Source of the DNA: Salvelinus alpinus
Taxonomy: Eukaryota > Chordata > Actinopteri > Salmoniformes > Salmonidae
DNA length: 64,000 nt
Assembly: GCF_045679555.1 (NCBI RefSeq)
Contig: NC_092120.1
Coordinates: forward strand, 12,327,805 to 12,391,804
Reading direction: 5' to 3'
Shown here: positions 37,495 through 51,163 of the stretch, piece by piece
Numbering within the stretch: position 1 is the first letter of the stretch
Layout of the letters: every line of letters begins with the position of its first letter
The notes under the pieces: generated by a model
What the model saw: the letters and a program-made list of their open reading frames with translations, nothing else
Database searches by the model: none
What the model was told of the DNA's origin: nothing
Made by a program: the position numbers and the translations under genes

Positions 37495-38026
37495 GTCTGC
37501 AGGCTGGCTGGGCTCCTAGCTAGGGTCACAAACACACCACACACCCCTGGGGTTCAGCCTCTCCAATCTGTGGGGAGAGGCAAGAGAAAGGAGAGGATGC
37601 ACTTGTGAGACAGGGATACAGATTGGACAGCTCTTGACAGATATGACCTCTGATAATAACAGTGGAGGATACTATGTGTTGGTGTCCTGTTAGGACTAGC
37701 CAGTGTGACAGAACCTGGGTAGCTAGGACTTAAGCACACCAACTACTTAACTACTTAACTCATTAACTGTGTCTCGTGAGCAACTTATGATCTCCATTGA
37801 GTATTATTGTTGCCAGTCCACAGTGTTGCCTGTATGAGGGTATGATGGTAATAATAACTGTATTTCCAGTGATCAACACACATTTCACTGGAGAACCCTG
37901 CAGTACACATGAATGCACAAATAAGCACTGCTACAATGCACAAACACTGCAACATTTGAACTGAGCACTCCTTTTCCCTCCGGAAACTGAACTGAAATGA
38001 ACACACTCCTATAGAACTGAAGCTAT

Positions 38027-38135
38027 GGAGAGGGAGAGGGAGAGGGAGAGGGAGAGGGAGAGAGCAAGGGAGAGGGAGAGGGAGAGAGCAAGGGAGAAGG
38101 AAAGAAAACGTGAAGGAGAGGGAGAGAGAGTGCAG
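38027..38135. repeat. GGGAGA-type purine repeat upstream of tmod4
   Basis: Imperfect (GAGAGG)n interrupted by GAGCAAGG units. It lies about 0.5 kb upstream of the tmod4 start codon, in the likely 5' UTR/promoter interval (37495-38240). A minus-strand TATA-like string (TGATAAATAAGGG, plus strand 38220-38232) is a weak promoter candidate. Confidence 0.6.
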
Positions 38136-38239
38136 CTTCTTTGCTATTCTTAGTTCCAATGTGGTGAGCTAGGGGTTTAGAGTTACAGAGGCGAGGACAG
38201 CGGAGCAGAGGGGTGTGTTCCCTTATTTATCACTGGCTG

Positions 38240-39010
38240 ACACCCGCTAGCGGCCCCACCCGTATTCCCTCTACACCCACCGGTGGACAAGCCCAGATAG
38301 AGACACAACACAGACCGGAGGTCAGTTTCAAGCGAGAGATGAGCTCAACCATGTAACAAACACAAAGCCTTGGCTTTCAGTGGAGATAATACAACAACAA
38401 TATCATACTGTATATACCTCTGGCAAAACAGGTGACTCATAGGTATGACTAACGCACCTATCAAGTGTAGGGTCAAAGCTATTTACATTTTCAATTTTAA
38501 ATCCACATTCCATTTCATATTAGTCTTTTTAGGAAATGTTTTCAGAATTGACTCTAATTGTTGACCCTGACCACTTACATGGTAAATAAAACACAAACTT
38601 GGACCTTTATGTGAGGAACCGTAAGTCTACCAATGAAACCGAAACAGTTCTATGAGAGCTATTCAAGTGTTACTGACAAGCTCAAGTCAGTGATTGGCAA
38701 TTTAACACCCCAAGTCAATAACAGAAAACCTAATTCATCCATCAATAGGAAATCAATGTCCTGAGTGTTGAACAAGCCCATTAGCAGCTGATTGTTGTGG
38801 TCTCTAACCTTGTTCCTTTCTGCAAAGGTAACAGTGGTGTGCTTTGCAGCCCTAGATCAAGTTACAATGTCAAACGTTATTAGAGTGGCCACACACACAT
38901 CTTGTGACTTATTGCAAACACACACCTACACACCTTGTGACTAACGAATAGACTGCATTCACAGAATGCTTAGTCTACCTGTAAATAATGCTCTGGGGAT
39001 GACAATACCC
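38240..39010. other. Unassigned intergenic sequence upstream of tmod4
   Basis: No ORF with recognisable similarity and no repeat family I can name. Confidence 0.3.
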
Positions 39011-39163
<153 letters not shown>

Positions 39164-42100
39164 TGCCATGTCGTAATTAGTGAGTTATCATAGAATTACA
39201 GTAAAACATACCATTACCACAGAAATATTGTGTGTGAAGTGTTTTTGTGTGTGACGACGGCATGTGTCCATGTATGTTTGTGTTCAGTGGAGGGGACACC
39301 TCGTCAGCACAGTGCAGCTCTAATGTGTTAAGCCAATGACACAAACACTGGATCAAACAGCTGAGTGTGTAAAAAGATGGAAGTATTAATGGAGCAAACA
39401 ACTGTATGTACCTTTTAGTTCATGTGTTTCCCTGATGAAGGCGTAGTGCCGAGAAGCATCGGCATTTTGTTTGTTCTCTTGCACACTGCAGGAACAACTT
39501 GGACTTGACTGGATGCAAAAGCAGCACGGCTTTCTCCTTTTCTCATTTGTATGGACAGATGAGGACAAACGTATAACTTCATTGAGCTACATTCAGGTGT
39601 AACACAATGGGGCGACATCCAAACATGAATCTCCTGATTCAACTGCACCAAAGCCCTTGAGCCCATGAGGTTTGTTTGAATAAATAGGCCGCATGAACCA
39701 TCGCTCTGAGTTTTACAACATCCTTGCCTCAGTATACAACACTACCAAGTGCAGAGGTTTTACTGTGTATGAATGAGACTATACCGTTTCAGCACAACAA
39801 GTGTTCTATCTGAAACCTTAAAAAGCCTTCTGACAAATGTGCTTGATAAGTGTTCAAGAGGCAGAATGCCATGTTTTGATTCATTATGTGATTTTAATGC
39901 GCTTTTAAACATACAGAATTCGTGATTTAATGAGCACGTTTCATATTCCTGGGAGACGTCAGACTGGAAAGTAGTGCGCACACACCTGTCCATAGTATTC
40001 TCATTGGGTTCCTATGGGAACCAACCTAGTATCTGAGGGGAACAGTGTCACCTGTCAAAGCCAGCTGGACAGTTCTTTCAATCTGGAATCTCAACCATTC
40101 CCTGCACCTGGGTTATGCCTGGCTAAGAGATTTTCTTGGTAAAGGTAGTTATTTAATCGCTACACATTACTTAACAACATACCACTTCAAGCAGCTTTAT
40201 CTTAGTTGTGGCCGCTAACCATCTGAGGAGTTGGTTAGCAAAATCCCAGCGACCTGTGCCGCTCCGGGGGACCTCTGGTTCAGCCAATCAAAACTTCAGA
40301 AAATTGACACCTGGCTGCACAGATAGCCACTCGGAGCACATCTGTTGAGAGGAGTGGGGACCACCAAGCTGGTGCATCCCCTTATATTCATCATGGCTTT
40401 ATGTTAATTTCCCATCAACTGCATGGCATGGTGGCCATGATGTCACATGCTGTTGTGTTGGAGAGGCTCTGCTTTTTCCACTGGTGGCATCTGGTTCTGA
40501 CAACGCTCACTCCCACTTTGTAATCTCAGCTACTTTGTGCAGGTCCACTAAAAGCTTGTGGAGCCTTGGGACAAAATGAAGCATCCATAAGCTGTATGGT
40601 GATGTCCACTCCAAGTTCAATATCCTACAAAGTCCAAGTCTCTGAGAGGTACAAAGTTACAACAACTCATACAAAACAACTGTCTTGTTGTACAGTCAAA
40701 AGTGACTGTTCGTACAGTGTTCGGACAAGCCACATGACTTGGGTGATACTGGAAAGATCATTAGAGAGATTGCCCAAAGTGTCAAAGCTGTGAGTCACTC
40801 TGGTTGACAGGTCAAAATATTTCACATTATTGTGTAAAATTCCAAATCAACCGCAGCTTAATTTTAGCGTCACAGGTCAGCTACTTCCAACGGTGTAAAT
40901 CTTTCCCGGCTTTGGTTGCAGCATTCACCCCACACTGGAGTTCCACTTGGAGGACTTAAAACAACTTGTCTGAGAATATCGTCTACTGTCCAACATGGAA
41001 GGGTTGTTGTTCCACTGAATTGTGGGAGGAAAAAGAGGCAAATGTACCTGAAAAATGTTAATGCTCATATTTTTATTTAGCTGAGGAAACTGTTCTCATC
41101 TACATTGTATGAACATATGTTCTTGGCTTCCATGGTATTTGCCATTCACCATAACTACAATGTTTTGATGACAACACATCAATATTGAAGTTGTCATAGC
41201 CTGAATGCAAGTAGAATTGCTTTTCAAGTACAAGCAACTGTTCAGAAAATAGTAAGACCTATCTAATAGGTGGGAATATATCTTTACAGCAATACAAGGA
41301 CATTGTAATTCAGCTCCATGCGTCTCTAAGCTGCCGTAACTCCACATCGTTGTCCACGGTGAATAAACACATTTTGTGCCTGTTTTAAAGACTTTAGCAC
41401 AAATCAGCTGCAACTGGCCCTAAAGACGACTTGATCCAGCCAACACAGCTATTCAAACGTCATGTGTTGCAGTGAAGTTAGCTGGGAGTGGGGTTGAGGG
41501 ACGACCCCTTAAATCTACCATCCCCTGAGACAACACCACAAAAGTGTAGAGCGATGGACAGCTATGAGATGACTTAACCCCAGCATACCAGAAAAAGATC
41601 TTCAATTGAGTGACAATACTTTAGCTTAGGGTTTCACTGGACTCCCATAGGAGAAATAGGAAAACGTCTCTGCATATTTCCAGTCAGATGCAAATGTGTT
41701 TAATTGTGGCTGAGCTTTTGGTCAGTCAACCTTCATCAGAGCACTGGACTCCCATTGGAAATGACCAACTGTCAACTGTCAAAGTCGTGGCCAAAATAAT
41801 CCAAGGCAATTAGAAGACCAACACACCAACTTCTACAGTCAAAGTTAAGTATTCAAGCAATACCAACATAAACCCAATGTTGGATGAAATGAACCTGCAA
41901 TAAAGTCGTTCAATTCTAATGCTGTCAAACTATATTCACAAACTCGTCTCCCTAACTTTTCTGTCCCTGACACAGTCTCTCACACACAGACACATGCACA
42001 TTGGGTAAAGCTTAGCCCCAAGCAGACACAGAGAGAGAGAGATTAAAGAAAGGGCCACCCTCATGCCAACGGTATCCCCACAGTTGAGAGAGAAGCATCC

Positions 42101-44232
42101 TCCCACCTACCTTCACAGAGTTGCAGTGCTGGAGCCCTCTACAAGGCAAAGCCTGCTGTTGGAACCCGAGAATGGCGTTTCTCTTTTTTCTATCCCCTCC
42201 CACCGGTTTTCTTTTTTCTATACCCCCCCTCCCCTCCATTCCCTTCTCCTATCTCCCCCTCCCCTCTCTTGCTGTCCAGCCTTCTATGCTGAGACAGGGA
42301 TACTGGCAGCACTTTGAGAGGTCAGCATTTTATTATTCTGGCTTTGCAAGAGTGACTGTGAATCACTAAGTAGAGGGGGGGGGAGAGAGAGAGAGAAAGA
42401 GAGAGAGAGAGGGAGACACATGAAGGGAGGGGGTTGAGTGATGCCAATGTGCTAATCAGTGCCTCAACTAATACAGAGCCAACCAAGTGTAGTAGGTAAC
42501 AGTGACATCTACTGGTGCTTTCTGAATCTCTGACAAAAGTTGTAACTACAGTTTATCAGGTTAAGACAGTATACAGTGGTACTCTGTGGTATTCATAATT
42601 CCTATCGTACCTTTACTCGACATCTCCCGCCCAGACTCCACTTTAATAATATGCTAGGCTAGGCTACCACATTTAGCGACAACATGTGATTTGAGTATCA
42701 GAGGGGCCTCCTTGTCCAATAGGGTCATCAGATGAGTCCATCTTATTGACCAACACTGGGGTGACCTAAACTGTGAACTTCCAGTGACCTGAAACAAACA
42801 GAACATGACATGGAGGAGCATGTCCCCAAGGGGTTGGCTACCTAAGCGTTAGTGAACAGGTTACATGTTTGGGTTAATGCAAGCTTCACAAAGTAGCTCT
42901 AGGGGTCAGTGTGACGGTCAGTTGATATTTTTAGGAAGAGATTAAGGGACAGGATAAGGATTTTAGACCTGGGTTCTAATAACTGTCACTACAGGCTTTA
43001 TCTCTTCCCTTATGTAGATATATTCCTTGCCATCCTTTCTCCCAAGTTCTTTGATTTATTCTCTTTGTTGATGCATGTTTTCTTCACTGTGAGGAACTGT
43101 GTGCTAAGCACCAAGAACTGCACTGGGCCTATCTGTAAGATTTAATTGCGCCTCTATAAACTGTATTCAGTACAGCAGGTTTAATATCAGGTGCACGAGA
43201 CAGTCTAACAAATGCCCACACGGTGGCAGCACATACTCAAAGTTGAGTGTGTCCTAATGATTCATGACTTATAAGAGTTAATATGGGTAGTTTCTTGTAT
43301 TTGGCGGTTGTTTCTGATAGTATGATGTTTTTGCGTTGTATCGGTTGCTAGGATCCCAACCCAGTTGAGAAAACAACAACATATATGGCATGCTTGACAT
43401 ATAGTTCTCTGCTTTTTTGAATGAACAATAGGTTGGTTTACTGTTGAATTAAATCAATCATAAAATGTAGGGAAACTGCCTTCTCAAAGCTAGGTGCCAG
43501 GTCGTCAAGGTGGTGTTTCCAAGCATTTTCTTTGTCGACTTACAGCAGTTTAATCAAACAACCTGCTACCAAGATCTACGTCTTATCACAGTATGTCTGA
43601 TGTTGTTTGGCTTCAAGGTTGTGTTTTCCACCCTCTTTGGTTTCATTTTGACGTTTTTTGATCATTTCAGGCTCTTTATCACATACTGTTTTGATCATTC
43701 AATGTAAAACTCAACTAAACCTCATGATTTGTTTTGCACATTGGCATCAATCAACCCCCCCACAACCAGAGAGAGAGAGAGCGAGAGACAAAGAGAGACA
43801 CAGAGAGAGAGACAGGGACACAGAGAGAGACACAGAGAGAGAGACGCTATGGCTATTTTCAGTCAACAGGAAACTACACTAGAGTAGGTAGAATGGGGCT
43901 CTCCCCTGACGTTCAAACACTCACACCGCACCCGATCCCCAGGGACCTAAGCAAATGAAGTGGTTTCTGAAATTCTGTTTATATATATATATATATTACA
44001 CAAGAAACCCCTCCTGTTTTAATAGTAACCAATGGCTCTAAGATCACCACTTTGAATAAGAAGTTGGTGTATTTTCCCCATGAATTACCGTCACACAACT
44101 ACCTACTAACTAGAAAAGAGAAGTCACATACACAGGAACGTACACACTTCCCCATTCAAGGCTGTGAATTGAATGTAGAAACATATTTTCGATGACAGAA
44201 ATAGGACTGTGCTAAACAGGGGGCCTCTGCCT
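39164..44232. other. 5 kb of unassigned intergenic sequence
   Basis: No host coding exon is supported on either strand. It contains GA-rich microsatellites at about 42027-42044, 42380-42412 and 43769-43845, a C/T-rich stretch at 42170-42280, and a short (TA)n at 43981-43996. None of the short open frames has a recognisable domain. Confidence 0.4.
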
Positions 44233-45654
44233 TAAAAACTCAGCACATCCCTTTTTCAGGACCCTGTCATTCAAAGATAATTAGTAAAAATTCAAATAAC
44301 TTCACAGATCTTCATTGTAAAGGGTTTAAACACTGTTTCCCATGCTTGTTCAATGAATCATAAACAATTAAGACACTTACAGACGGTAGGCAATTAAGGT
44401 CACAGTTATGAAAACCTAGGACACTAAAGAGGCCTTTCTACTGACTCTGAAAAACACCAAAAGAAAGATGCTCAGGGTCCCTGCTCATCTGCGTGAACGT
44501 GTCTCAGATGTGTTTCAGATGTGGCCAGGGCGATAAATTGCAATGTCTGTACTTTGAGATGTCTAAGACAGCGCTACAGGGAGACAGCATGGACAGCTGA
44601 TTGTCCTCGCAGTGGCAGACCACGTGTAACAACACCTGCACAGGATCGATACATCACACCTGCGGGACAGGTACAGGATGGTAACAACAACTGCCCACGT
44701 TACACCAGGAACGCACAATCCCTCCATCAATGCTCAGACTGTCCGCAATAGACTGAAAAACTGAGGGCTTGTAGGCCTGTTGTAAGGCAGGTCCTCACCA
44801 GACACTGGCAACAACGTCGCCTATGGGCACAAACCCACCGTCGCTGGACCAGACAGAACTGACAAAAAGTGTTCTTCACTGACGAGTCGCGGTTTTGTCT
44901 CACCAGGGGTGATGGTCGGATTCGCATTTATCATCGAAGGAATGAGCGTTACACCGAGGCCTGTACTCTGGAGTGGGATCGATTTGGAGGTGGAGAGTCC
45001 GTCACGGTCTGGGGCAGTGTGTCACAGCATCATCAGACTCAGCTTGTTGTCATTGCAGGCAATCTCAACGCTGTGCGTTACAGGGAAGACATCCTCTTCC
45101 TCCCTCATGTGGTACCCTTCCTGCAGGTTCATCCTGACATGACCCTCCAGCATGACAATGCCGCCAGCCATACTGCTCATTCTGTGCGTGATTTCCTGCA
45201 AGACAGGAATGTCAGTGTTCTGCCATGGCCATTGAAGAGCCCGGATCTCAATCCCATTGAGCACATCTGGGACCTGTTGGATCGGAGGTTGAGGGCTAAG
45301 GCCATTCCCTCCAGAAATGTCCAGGAACTTGCAGGTGCCTTGGTGGAAGAGTGGGGTAACATCTCACAGTAAGAACTGGCAAATATGGTGCAGTCCATTA
45401 GGAGGAAATGCACTGCAGTACTTAATGCAGCTGGTGGCCACACCAGATAGTGACTGTTACTTTTGATTTTGACCCCCCCCCCTTTGTTCAGGGACATATT
45501 ATTATATTTATGTTAGTCACATGTCTGTGGAACTTGTTCAGTTTATGTCTCAGTTCTTGAATCTTGTTATGTTCATACAATTATTTACACGTTAAGTTTG
45601 CTGAAAATAAACGCAGTTGACAGTGAGAGGACGTTTCTTTTTTTGCTGAGTTTA
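44233..45654 (+). mobile_element. Tc1-like transposon (near full length, decayed)
   Basis: The ends are inverted: left TAAAAACTCAGCACATCCCT and right ACGTTTCTTTTTTTGCTGAGTTTA. The transposase is on the plus strand. N-terminal parts are in broken frames (44521-44751 has SGRPRVTTPAQDRYI, the link after the DNA-binding domain). The C-terminal catalytic half is open. This is one of the less decayed Tc1 copies in the window. Confidence 0.9.
44869..45372 (+). pseudogene. Tc1-like transposase, catalytic half still open
   Basis: DDE transposase of the Tc1/mariner superfamily, acting by cut and paste at TA sites. The 167-aa open frame keeps all three catalytic acidic residues: Asp in FFTDESRF, Asp in LQHDNAASHTA, and Glu in NPIEHIWDLL. 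Exactly 34 residues lie between the second and third, the DD34E signature of Tc1. The usual glycine-rich patch is seen as RFGGGESVTVWGSVS. The upstream DNA-binding region (from about 44480) is separated by frameshifts and a premature stop near 44860 (TGA within the region before KSVFFTDES), so no full transposase can be made. The frame closes at a premature TAA (SQ followed by stop) relative to family members, which continue further. Confidence 0.82.
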
Positions 45655-46412
45655 GAAGGAGGATGGAACATGGTGAGCCCATAACTGACAATAGGCCTTT
45701 GTCCCAAGGAATGTTCCCACAGAGCTGGTGTAGCAGCCTACATAGAAGGATCAGAGCAGTTGGTGCTGTGTTTACAGTAAACAAGCTCTGTCCTTCTTGG
45801 ACTTGACTGTATGTTCCTCCATGTTTGTTATGGTTGAAGAACACCTTCACCCATAGGCTACATGGGATATAAGACAACAAGCACATACTGTACCATTCCA
45901 ACACCACCTTAATATGGATCATCTGCTAGACCTACTAAGTCAATTCAAACCTGCCTGTGTGGTTTGTCTAATAAATTGTGACCACAATGTTCAATGTGTG
46001 TGTACTGTATAAGCTGTATCCTTGGTGATAGGTCAATTCATGGTGGTAACTCAGTTAAAGTACCAGATCATTGACTAGGATCACGGGTAGATTCTGAATG
46101 GCATGAAGGCCGATCCCTTTGACTCATCTAAATGCCTATACAAAGTCTAGTGACTATCAGGTACATTGGGACTACAGTATTGCATTGTAGATCTGGGCGG
46201 TGTTCAGGGTGGAATTACATTACTTGAATGGTGTAACACATAAATAGCGTGAGTATTGAGTATTGCCAGCATAGCAGCCGAGACTCCAATCGTGTGTAAA
46301 TTACCTTAAATATTTCTTGAGATATCAATAACCTTTTGAATTTCTGTCCTTGCCGGATGATTATGATATCACCTGTCCATCGGGCAGGGTTATTGCCTTT
46401 GTGTTTGCCATA
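45655..46412. other. Unassigned intergenic sequence
   Basis: No supported gene or nameable repeat. Confidence 0.3.
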
Positions 46413-46602
46413 TTTTTTTTATTTAACTAGGCAAGTCAATTAAGAACAAATTCTTCTTTACAATGACGGCCTAGGAACAGTGGGTTAACTGCCTTGTTCA
46501 GGAGCAGAACGACAGATTTTTACCTTGTCAGCTCAGGGATTCAATCTAGTAACCTTTCGGTTACTGGCCCAATGCTCTAACCACTAGGCTACCTGCCGCC
46601 CC
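46413..46602 (-). repeat. HpaI-type SINE, minus orientation
   Basis: Read on the minus strand: GGGGCGGCAGGTAGCCTAGT head (A box), B-box-like region, GCAGTTAACCCACTGTTCCT, and the tail AAGAATTTGTTCTTAATTGA ... TTAAAT. It is near complete, and its tail matches the LINE at 24820. Confidence 0.88.
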
Positions 46603-48138
46603 TATAGGGAGGTAAGTAATCTGGGATTGATAAAGACTGCATGCTATGGTTATGAGGTCCCACCTTGAGTTGCATGTTTCAAACACGTAAAGAGTCAACT
46701 TTCAGAACTGAGATAAACCAATTCATTTTAAACCTCTCCTTGTCACCTACCTTTCTCTTCTTCTGAGCACGTGCGGTCCAGATAGCTCAGTTGGTGGTAG
46801 TATGATGCAGGCAACATCAAGATGGAGTTTAATTTCTGCATAGAATACAGATATTGAGGATTGTGTTTAATTAATCTCCTAAATTAATTCCATGAATTAA
46901 GACATTTGGAAATTGCAACCTGAAATGCTCTTAACATTTAATTTGTTCATAATAAATGTTCACCATTTATACATTTGGAAATAAATACATGTATAAATAA
47001 ATAAAAGTGAATGGGGAAAAGCTGAATGGAGACGGGTATGTGATCTATGAGTTAGGACATAGCGTTCATGGTCACATGGCTGATCGTATTTCCTTTGTCC
47101 CTGAACCTCACAGGGTGCTTTGTCTGTGAGAGGGGATCCGATTTCCCCTCTTGTTTGATGTCTCCTCCTCCCACACCACTCCCCCTATTTCCCTTACCCC
47201 CCTCCTTCCACCCTCTGTTCAAGCAATACAGAGAAACTTGATATAAAACAGCATCTGCCATGGCTCTGCCATGGCTCTCCTACTGAATTAGCAGTATGCT
47301 TGAATGTACCACGAAACACACCTCTTTAGGACAAAATGTCTAGGCACAAAATTGAGTATTTGTGCTATTCCTTTGAGTTTTCCTAGCAGGGTTTGGTATT
47401 TATCATGTTTACATTAAAAAAAAGACATGACCTGAATTTCTATACCCACCCCAGACTATAGGATTATCCATCTTAACGATCGAGACGATCTCACCCAATT
47501 TATACTGGAAAACAACATGTGGTATGTAAAGCATCCCTTTGAATGTATTATGAGTGGGCTCTCCTTTCAGGCTGGTGGGCTGCCTGAGAGGCTCCTGCAG
47601 ACTAACAGGGTCTGCCTGGGTCAGGGGCCTCTTCCCGCAACACAGGCGTCATTGAGCGGCATTACAAGAACCCCCCCCAGCGTCCTTCCTCCAGCCAGAC
47701 TGATGTCAGGGCTGTGGAATGTGGAAAACAGATCGTACGGGGGGCCTTGTTCTCCCTACTGAATAGTCCTTGGGCAGGAATCCAGACCACATGCCACACA
47801 GAAGGGGGTGGGGGGGAGAAGGTAGAGAAAAAAAGCACTTTACTGGAAACTCAGTGTGAAAGTAGTCAGAGAGAAAGCCAAATTGTGATCAAGGGAGAGA
47901 GAAAACATTGGTACACTGTGAAGGAAAGAGAAAAGGAGCGAGGACAAAGTGAAAGAAGTAGTTTGTCAGTAGAAAGGATGTGGATGAGGAGTGGAGGGAG
48001 AAAAAATAACCACTATATCAATCAAAATGGAGAGGGGAAATCCAAAAGCCCAAAATGAAATAGAACTAGAGACAAATCAGAATAAAACCTTGAGCAAAGT
48101 AAAAACAACTAAAAGTCTAGATGAGCCTAAAGTAGCTG
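46603..48138. other. Unassigned intergenic sequence
   Basis: No coding exon recognised. The plus-strand open frame 47714-48058 is Lys/Glu/Arg-rich from purine-rich sequence and has no domain. Confidence 0.3.
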
Positions 48139-49405
48139 TACAGTGCATTCAGAAAGTATTCAGACCCTTTGACTTTTCCACATTTTGATACGTACAGCCT
48201 TATTCTAAAATTGATTGAATAAAACAATCCAATAAATAACAATAAATCAACAATAAATCAATCAACATACAATAGCCCATAATGACAAAGTGAAAACAGG
48301 TTTAGACATTTTTGCAAACGTATTAAAAATAAAACAGAAATACCTTATTTACAGTACATACTTGTTCAGACCCTTTGCTATGAGACTCAAAATTGAGCTC
48401 AAGTGCATCCTGTTCCATTGATCATCCTTGAGATGTTTCTACAACTTGATTGGAGTCCACCTGTGGTAAATTCAATTGATTGGACGTGATTTGGAAAGGC
48501 ACACACCTGTCTATGTAAGGTCCCACAGTTGACAGTGCATGTCAGAGCAAAAACCAAGCCTTGAGGTCGAAAGGATTTGTCCGTATAGTTCAGAGACAGG
48601 ATTGTGTCGAGTCGGAGATCTGGGGAAGGGTACCAAAACATTACTGCAGCATTGAAGGTCCCCAAGAACACAATGGCCTCCATCATTCTTAAATGGAAAA
48701 AAATTCCTAGAGCTGGCCGCCCAGCCAAACTGAGCAATCGGGGGAGAAGGGCCTTGTTCAGTGAGGTGACCAATAACCTGATGGTCACTCTGACAGAGCT
48801 CCAGAGTTCCTCTGTGGAGATGGGAGAATCTTCCACAAGGACAACCATCTCTGCAGCACTCCACCAACCAGGCCTGTATGATAGAGTGGCCAGGTGGAAG
48901 CCACTCCTTAGTAAAAGGCACATGACAGCCCGCTTGGTGTGCCAAAAGGCACCTAAAGGACTCAGACCATGAGAAACAAAATCCTCTGCTCTGACGAAAC
49001 CAAGATTGAAGTCTTTGGCCTGAATTCCAAGTATCACCTCTGGAAGAAACCTGGCACCATCCCTATGGTGAAGAATGGTGGTGGCAGCATCATGCTGGGG
49101 GGATGTTTTTCAGCGGCAGGGACTGGAAGACTAGTCAGGATCGAGGGAAAGATGAACGGAGCAAAGTACAGAGACAGCTCAGGACCTCAGACTGGGGGCG
49201 AAGGTTACCTTCCAACAGGACAACGACCCTAAGCACACAGCCAAAACAATGCAGGCGTGGCTTTGGGACAAGTCTCTGAATGTCCTTGAGTGGCCCAGCC
49301 AGAGCCCAGACTTGAACCCGATCTAACATCTCGGGAGAATAAGGCTGTAACGTAACAAAATGTGGAAAAAGTCAAGCGGTCTGAATACTTTCCGAAAGCA
49401 CTGTA
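48139..49405 (+). mobile_element. Tc1-like transposon, decayed
   Basis: The ends are inverted and lie at TA: CAGTGCATTCAGAAAGTATT on the left and AATACTTTCCGAAAGCACTG on the right. Plus-strand transposase fragments are visible in open pieces, such as ITAALKVPKNTMASIILKWK (helix-turn-helix), then LCSDETKIEVFGLN and NGGGSIMLGGCFSAAGTGRL (catalytic domain start). The DNPKHTA and NPIEHLW regions are broken (DLNPI followed by a stop). It is a dead copy of a different family from that at 44233. Confidence 0.88.
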
Positions 49406-50640
49406 TGTGTTGGATAGGCATCAGTTTTGTTCACTTCAGTTCACTTTACCTTATTGGCCTTTGAAATAAATAAGCTCACACTTCTCAAGCACTTAAAAGA
49501 CAATAGTATATTGACAATAGTCAACAGGTGAGAGGGAGAGAGAGAGGCAGAAAGATGGAAATCACGATGGTCATAAAGTAGGAGAATAGATGCGTTATCA
49601 AAGACGGTGGCGCAAAGCACCAGTAGGTTATACACACAAAAACAGATGATATCATAACATGAAAATTACATCAACAAAAGCAACATAACAGACAAGTCTA
49701 TACATTAAATAATGAAACACAGAAAGTGAAAGGGTGACGTCATGATTGAGAAAACAACAACAAAACAAAACAGAAAATGCAAAAGTTGGCTAATGAAGGT
49801 ATGGAGTGCAATCCTCCCCAAATTCCCATGACCTAATTTTCTCATCATGGTAAGCTGTTACGCCATGTTTTGAAACTAACGCACATCATCTTCTGTCTGG
49901 AACAAACTGTCCGCCTTACCACTGTACATTTAGTTCCATAATACTGTCCTCATTCTGTAACAGCATGACATATGACCCCTGAAATGAAGTAGGATTACGG
50001 TGTCTGAATAAGTACATTGAACATGTTGATGGGTTACAAAAGAATGATTAGCTCCAATAATAGGGTGTTTGTTTTGCTGCAGTGGTATGTCATCATACGT
50101 GCCCTCCGCTGCCTAACGCTGGAGTCACGCCAACATCTGACCCTTTCTCTGTATTGTTCTGAGGATGTACATTCAGAGAATAGCTGGTTTCTGTATTACA
50201 GTTCTACCAAGTATTCATACCACTGACAGACTTTTATAAAAGGTGTTTTGACTGCAACTAAATCAACTGTAATTTGGCTTTTGTATACGCTCATACCTAG
50301 TAATAACCAGTTATAACCTATTATATAGACCATGTCATTTCATGTCATTTCAGCATCACGTAATGTCTGTTAAAGGGGTGACGCCTCTCTCTTATGTAAG
50401 ATTCCCCCTGCAAGCCGGGGCATGCTCCCCATGCAGGCACAGCCCAATGCTGGATTCCTAACTGCTGTTCACGACATAGTGTTCCTCTTTTGGCCAATGA
50501 TGCAAAGGTTCCATTAGGCATCCATGAGTCTGAAAACAAGCTGAAACAAGTTCCTTTCCCATAATATTTGTCTTTGTCACACTCACATAGCTGGTCTCGT
50601 GTTCACTCCTTCGTGCATAACAACGCACAGTAACAGTGCT
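49406..50640. other. Unassigned intergenic sequence
   Basis: No gene, RNA or nameable repeat. Confidence 0.3.
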
Positions 50641-50830
50641 GTCATATGAAGATGACTTTATTTGTCAATTGCACACAAGGTCCAACCAAAATTTGTCTTC
50701 CGCTTTTACAGGTTTTGGATAGGTGTGGGGGGCTGCCACACTGGGCACCCAGGGAGCTGTTGTTGTTGGGGGGGTAAGAGCCTTGCTCAAGGGCACATAT
50801 GGTACAGTGACAGTGCAGGCATAGACTATG
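50641..50830. repeat. Degenerate dispersed repeat
   Basis: 'TTTATTTGTCAATTGCACAC' followed by 'GGGGGGCTGCCACACTGGGC' and 'GCCTTGCTCAAGGGCACA' are phrases of a common salmonid dispersed repeat. Boundaries are uncertain. Confidence 0.4.
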
Positions 50831-50981
50831 AGGAAAGATGGGTTGTGTAAAAACATTGCATGTTTACTGTATCTACATCTGATAATGTACATAGGTCAAA
50901 GATATTAGACCCTGACCTGACCACTGAAATGACATTTTCGGCTCATGTTATGTCATGTTCCTTTTTAGAGGGTTAATACTA

Positions 50982-51163
50982 GGGGTGGCAGGTAGCCTAG
51001 TGGTTAGAGCGTTGGGCCAGTAACCGAAAGGTTGCTGGAATGAATCCCCAAACTGACGAGGTAAAAATCTGTCGTCCTGCCCCTGAACAAGGCAGTTAAC
51101 CCACTGTTCCCTGGTCGGCCATCATTGTAAATAAGAATTTGTTCTTAACTGATTGGGTAAACA
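50982..51163 (+). repeat. HpaI-type SINE, plus orientation
   Basis: GGGGTGGCAGGTAGCCTAGT head, AACCGAAAGGTTGCTGGAAT, GGCAGTTAACCCACTGTTCC, and tail AATAAGAATTTGTTCTTAAC. It is nearly full length. Confidence 0.88.

Noticed and set aside
37260-37519. Plus-strand open frames overlapping the first tmod4 coding exon
   Set aside because: They are antisense shadows of the tmod4 exon on the minus strand.
46785-46830. tRNA gene (GATAGCTCAGTTGGTGGTAG looks like an A box)
   Set aside because: No B box, no cloverleaf closing and no terminator follow; at best a SINE scrap.
47714-48058. 114-aa Lys/Glu/Arg-rich open frame
   Set aside because: Purine-rich low-complexity DNA produces it; no domain, no conserved neighbours.
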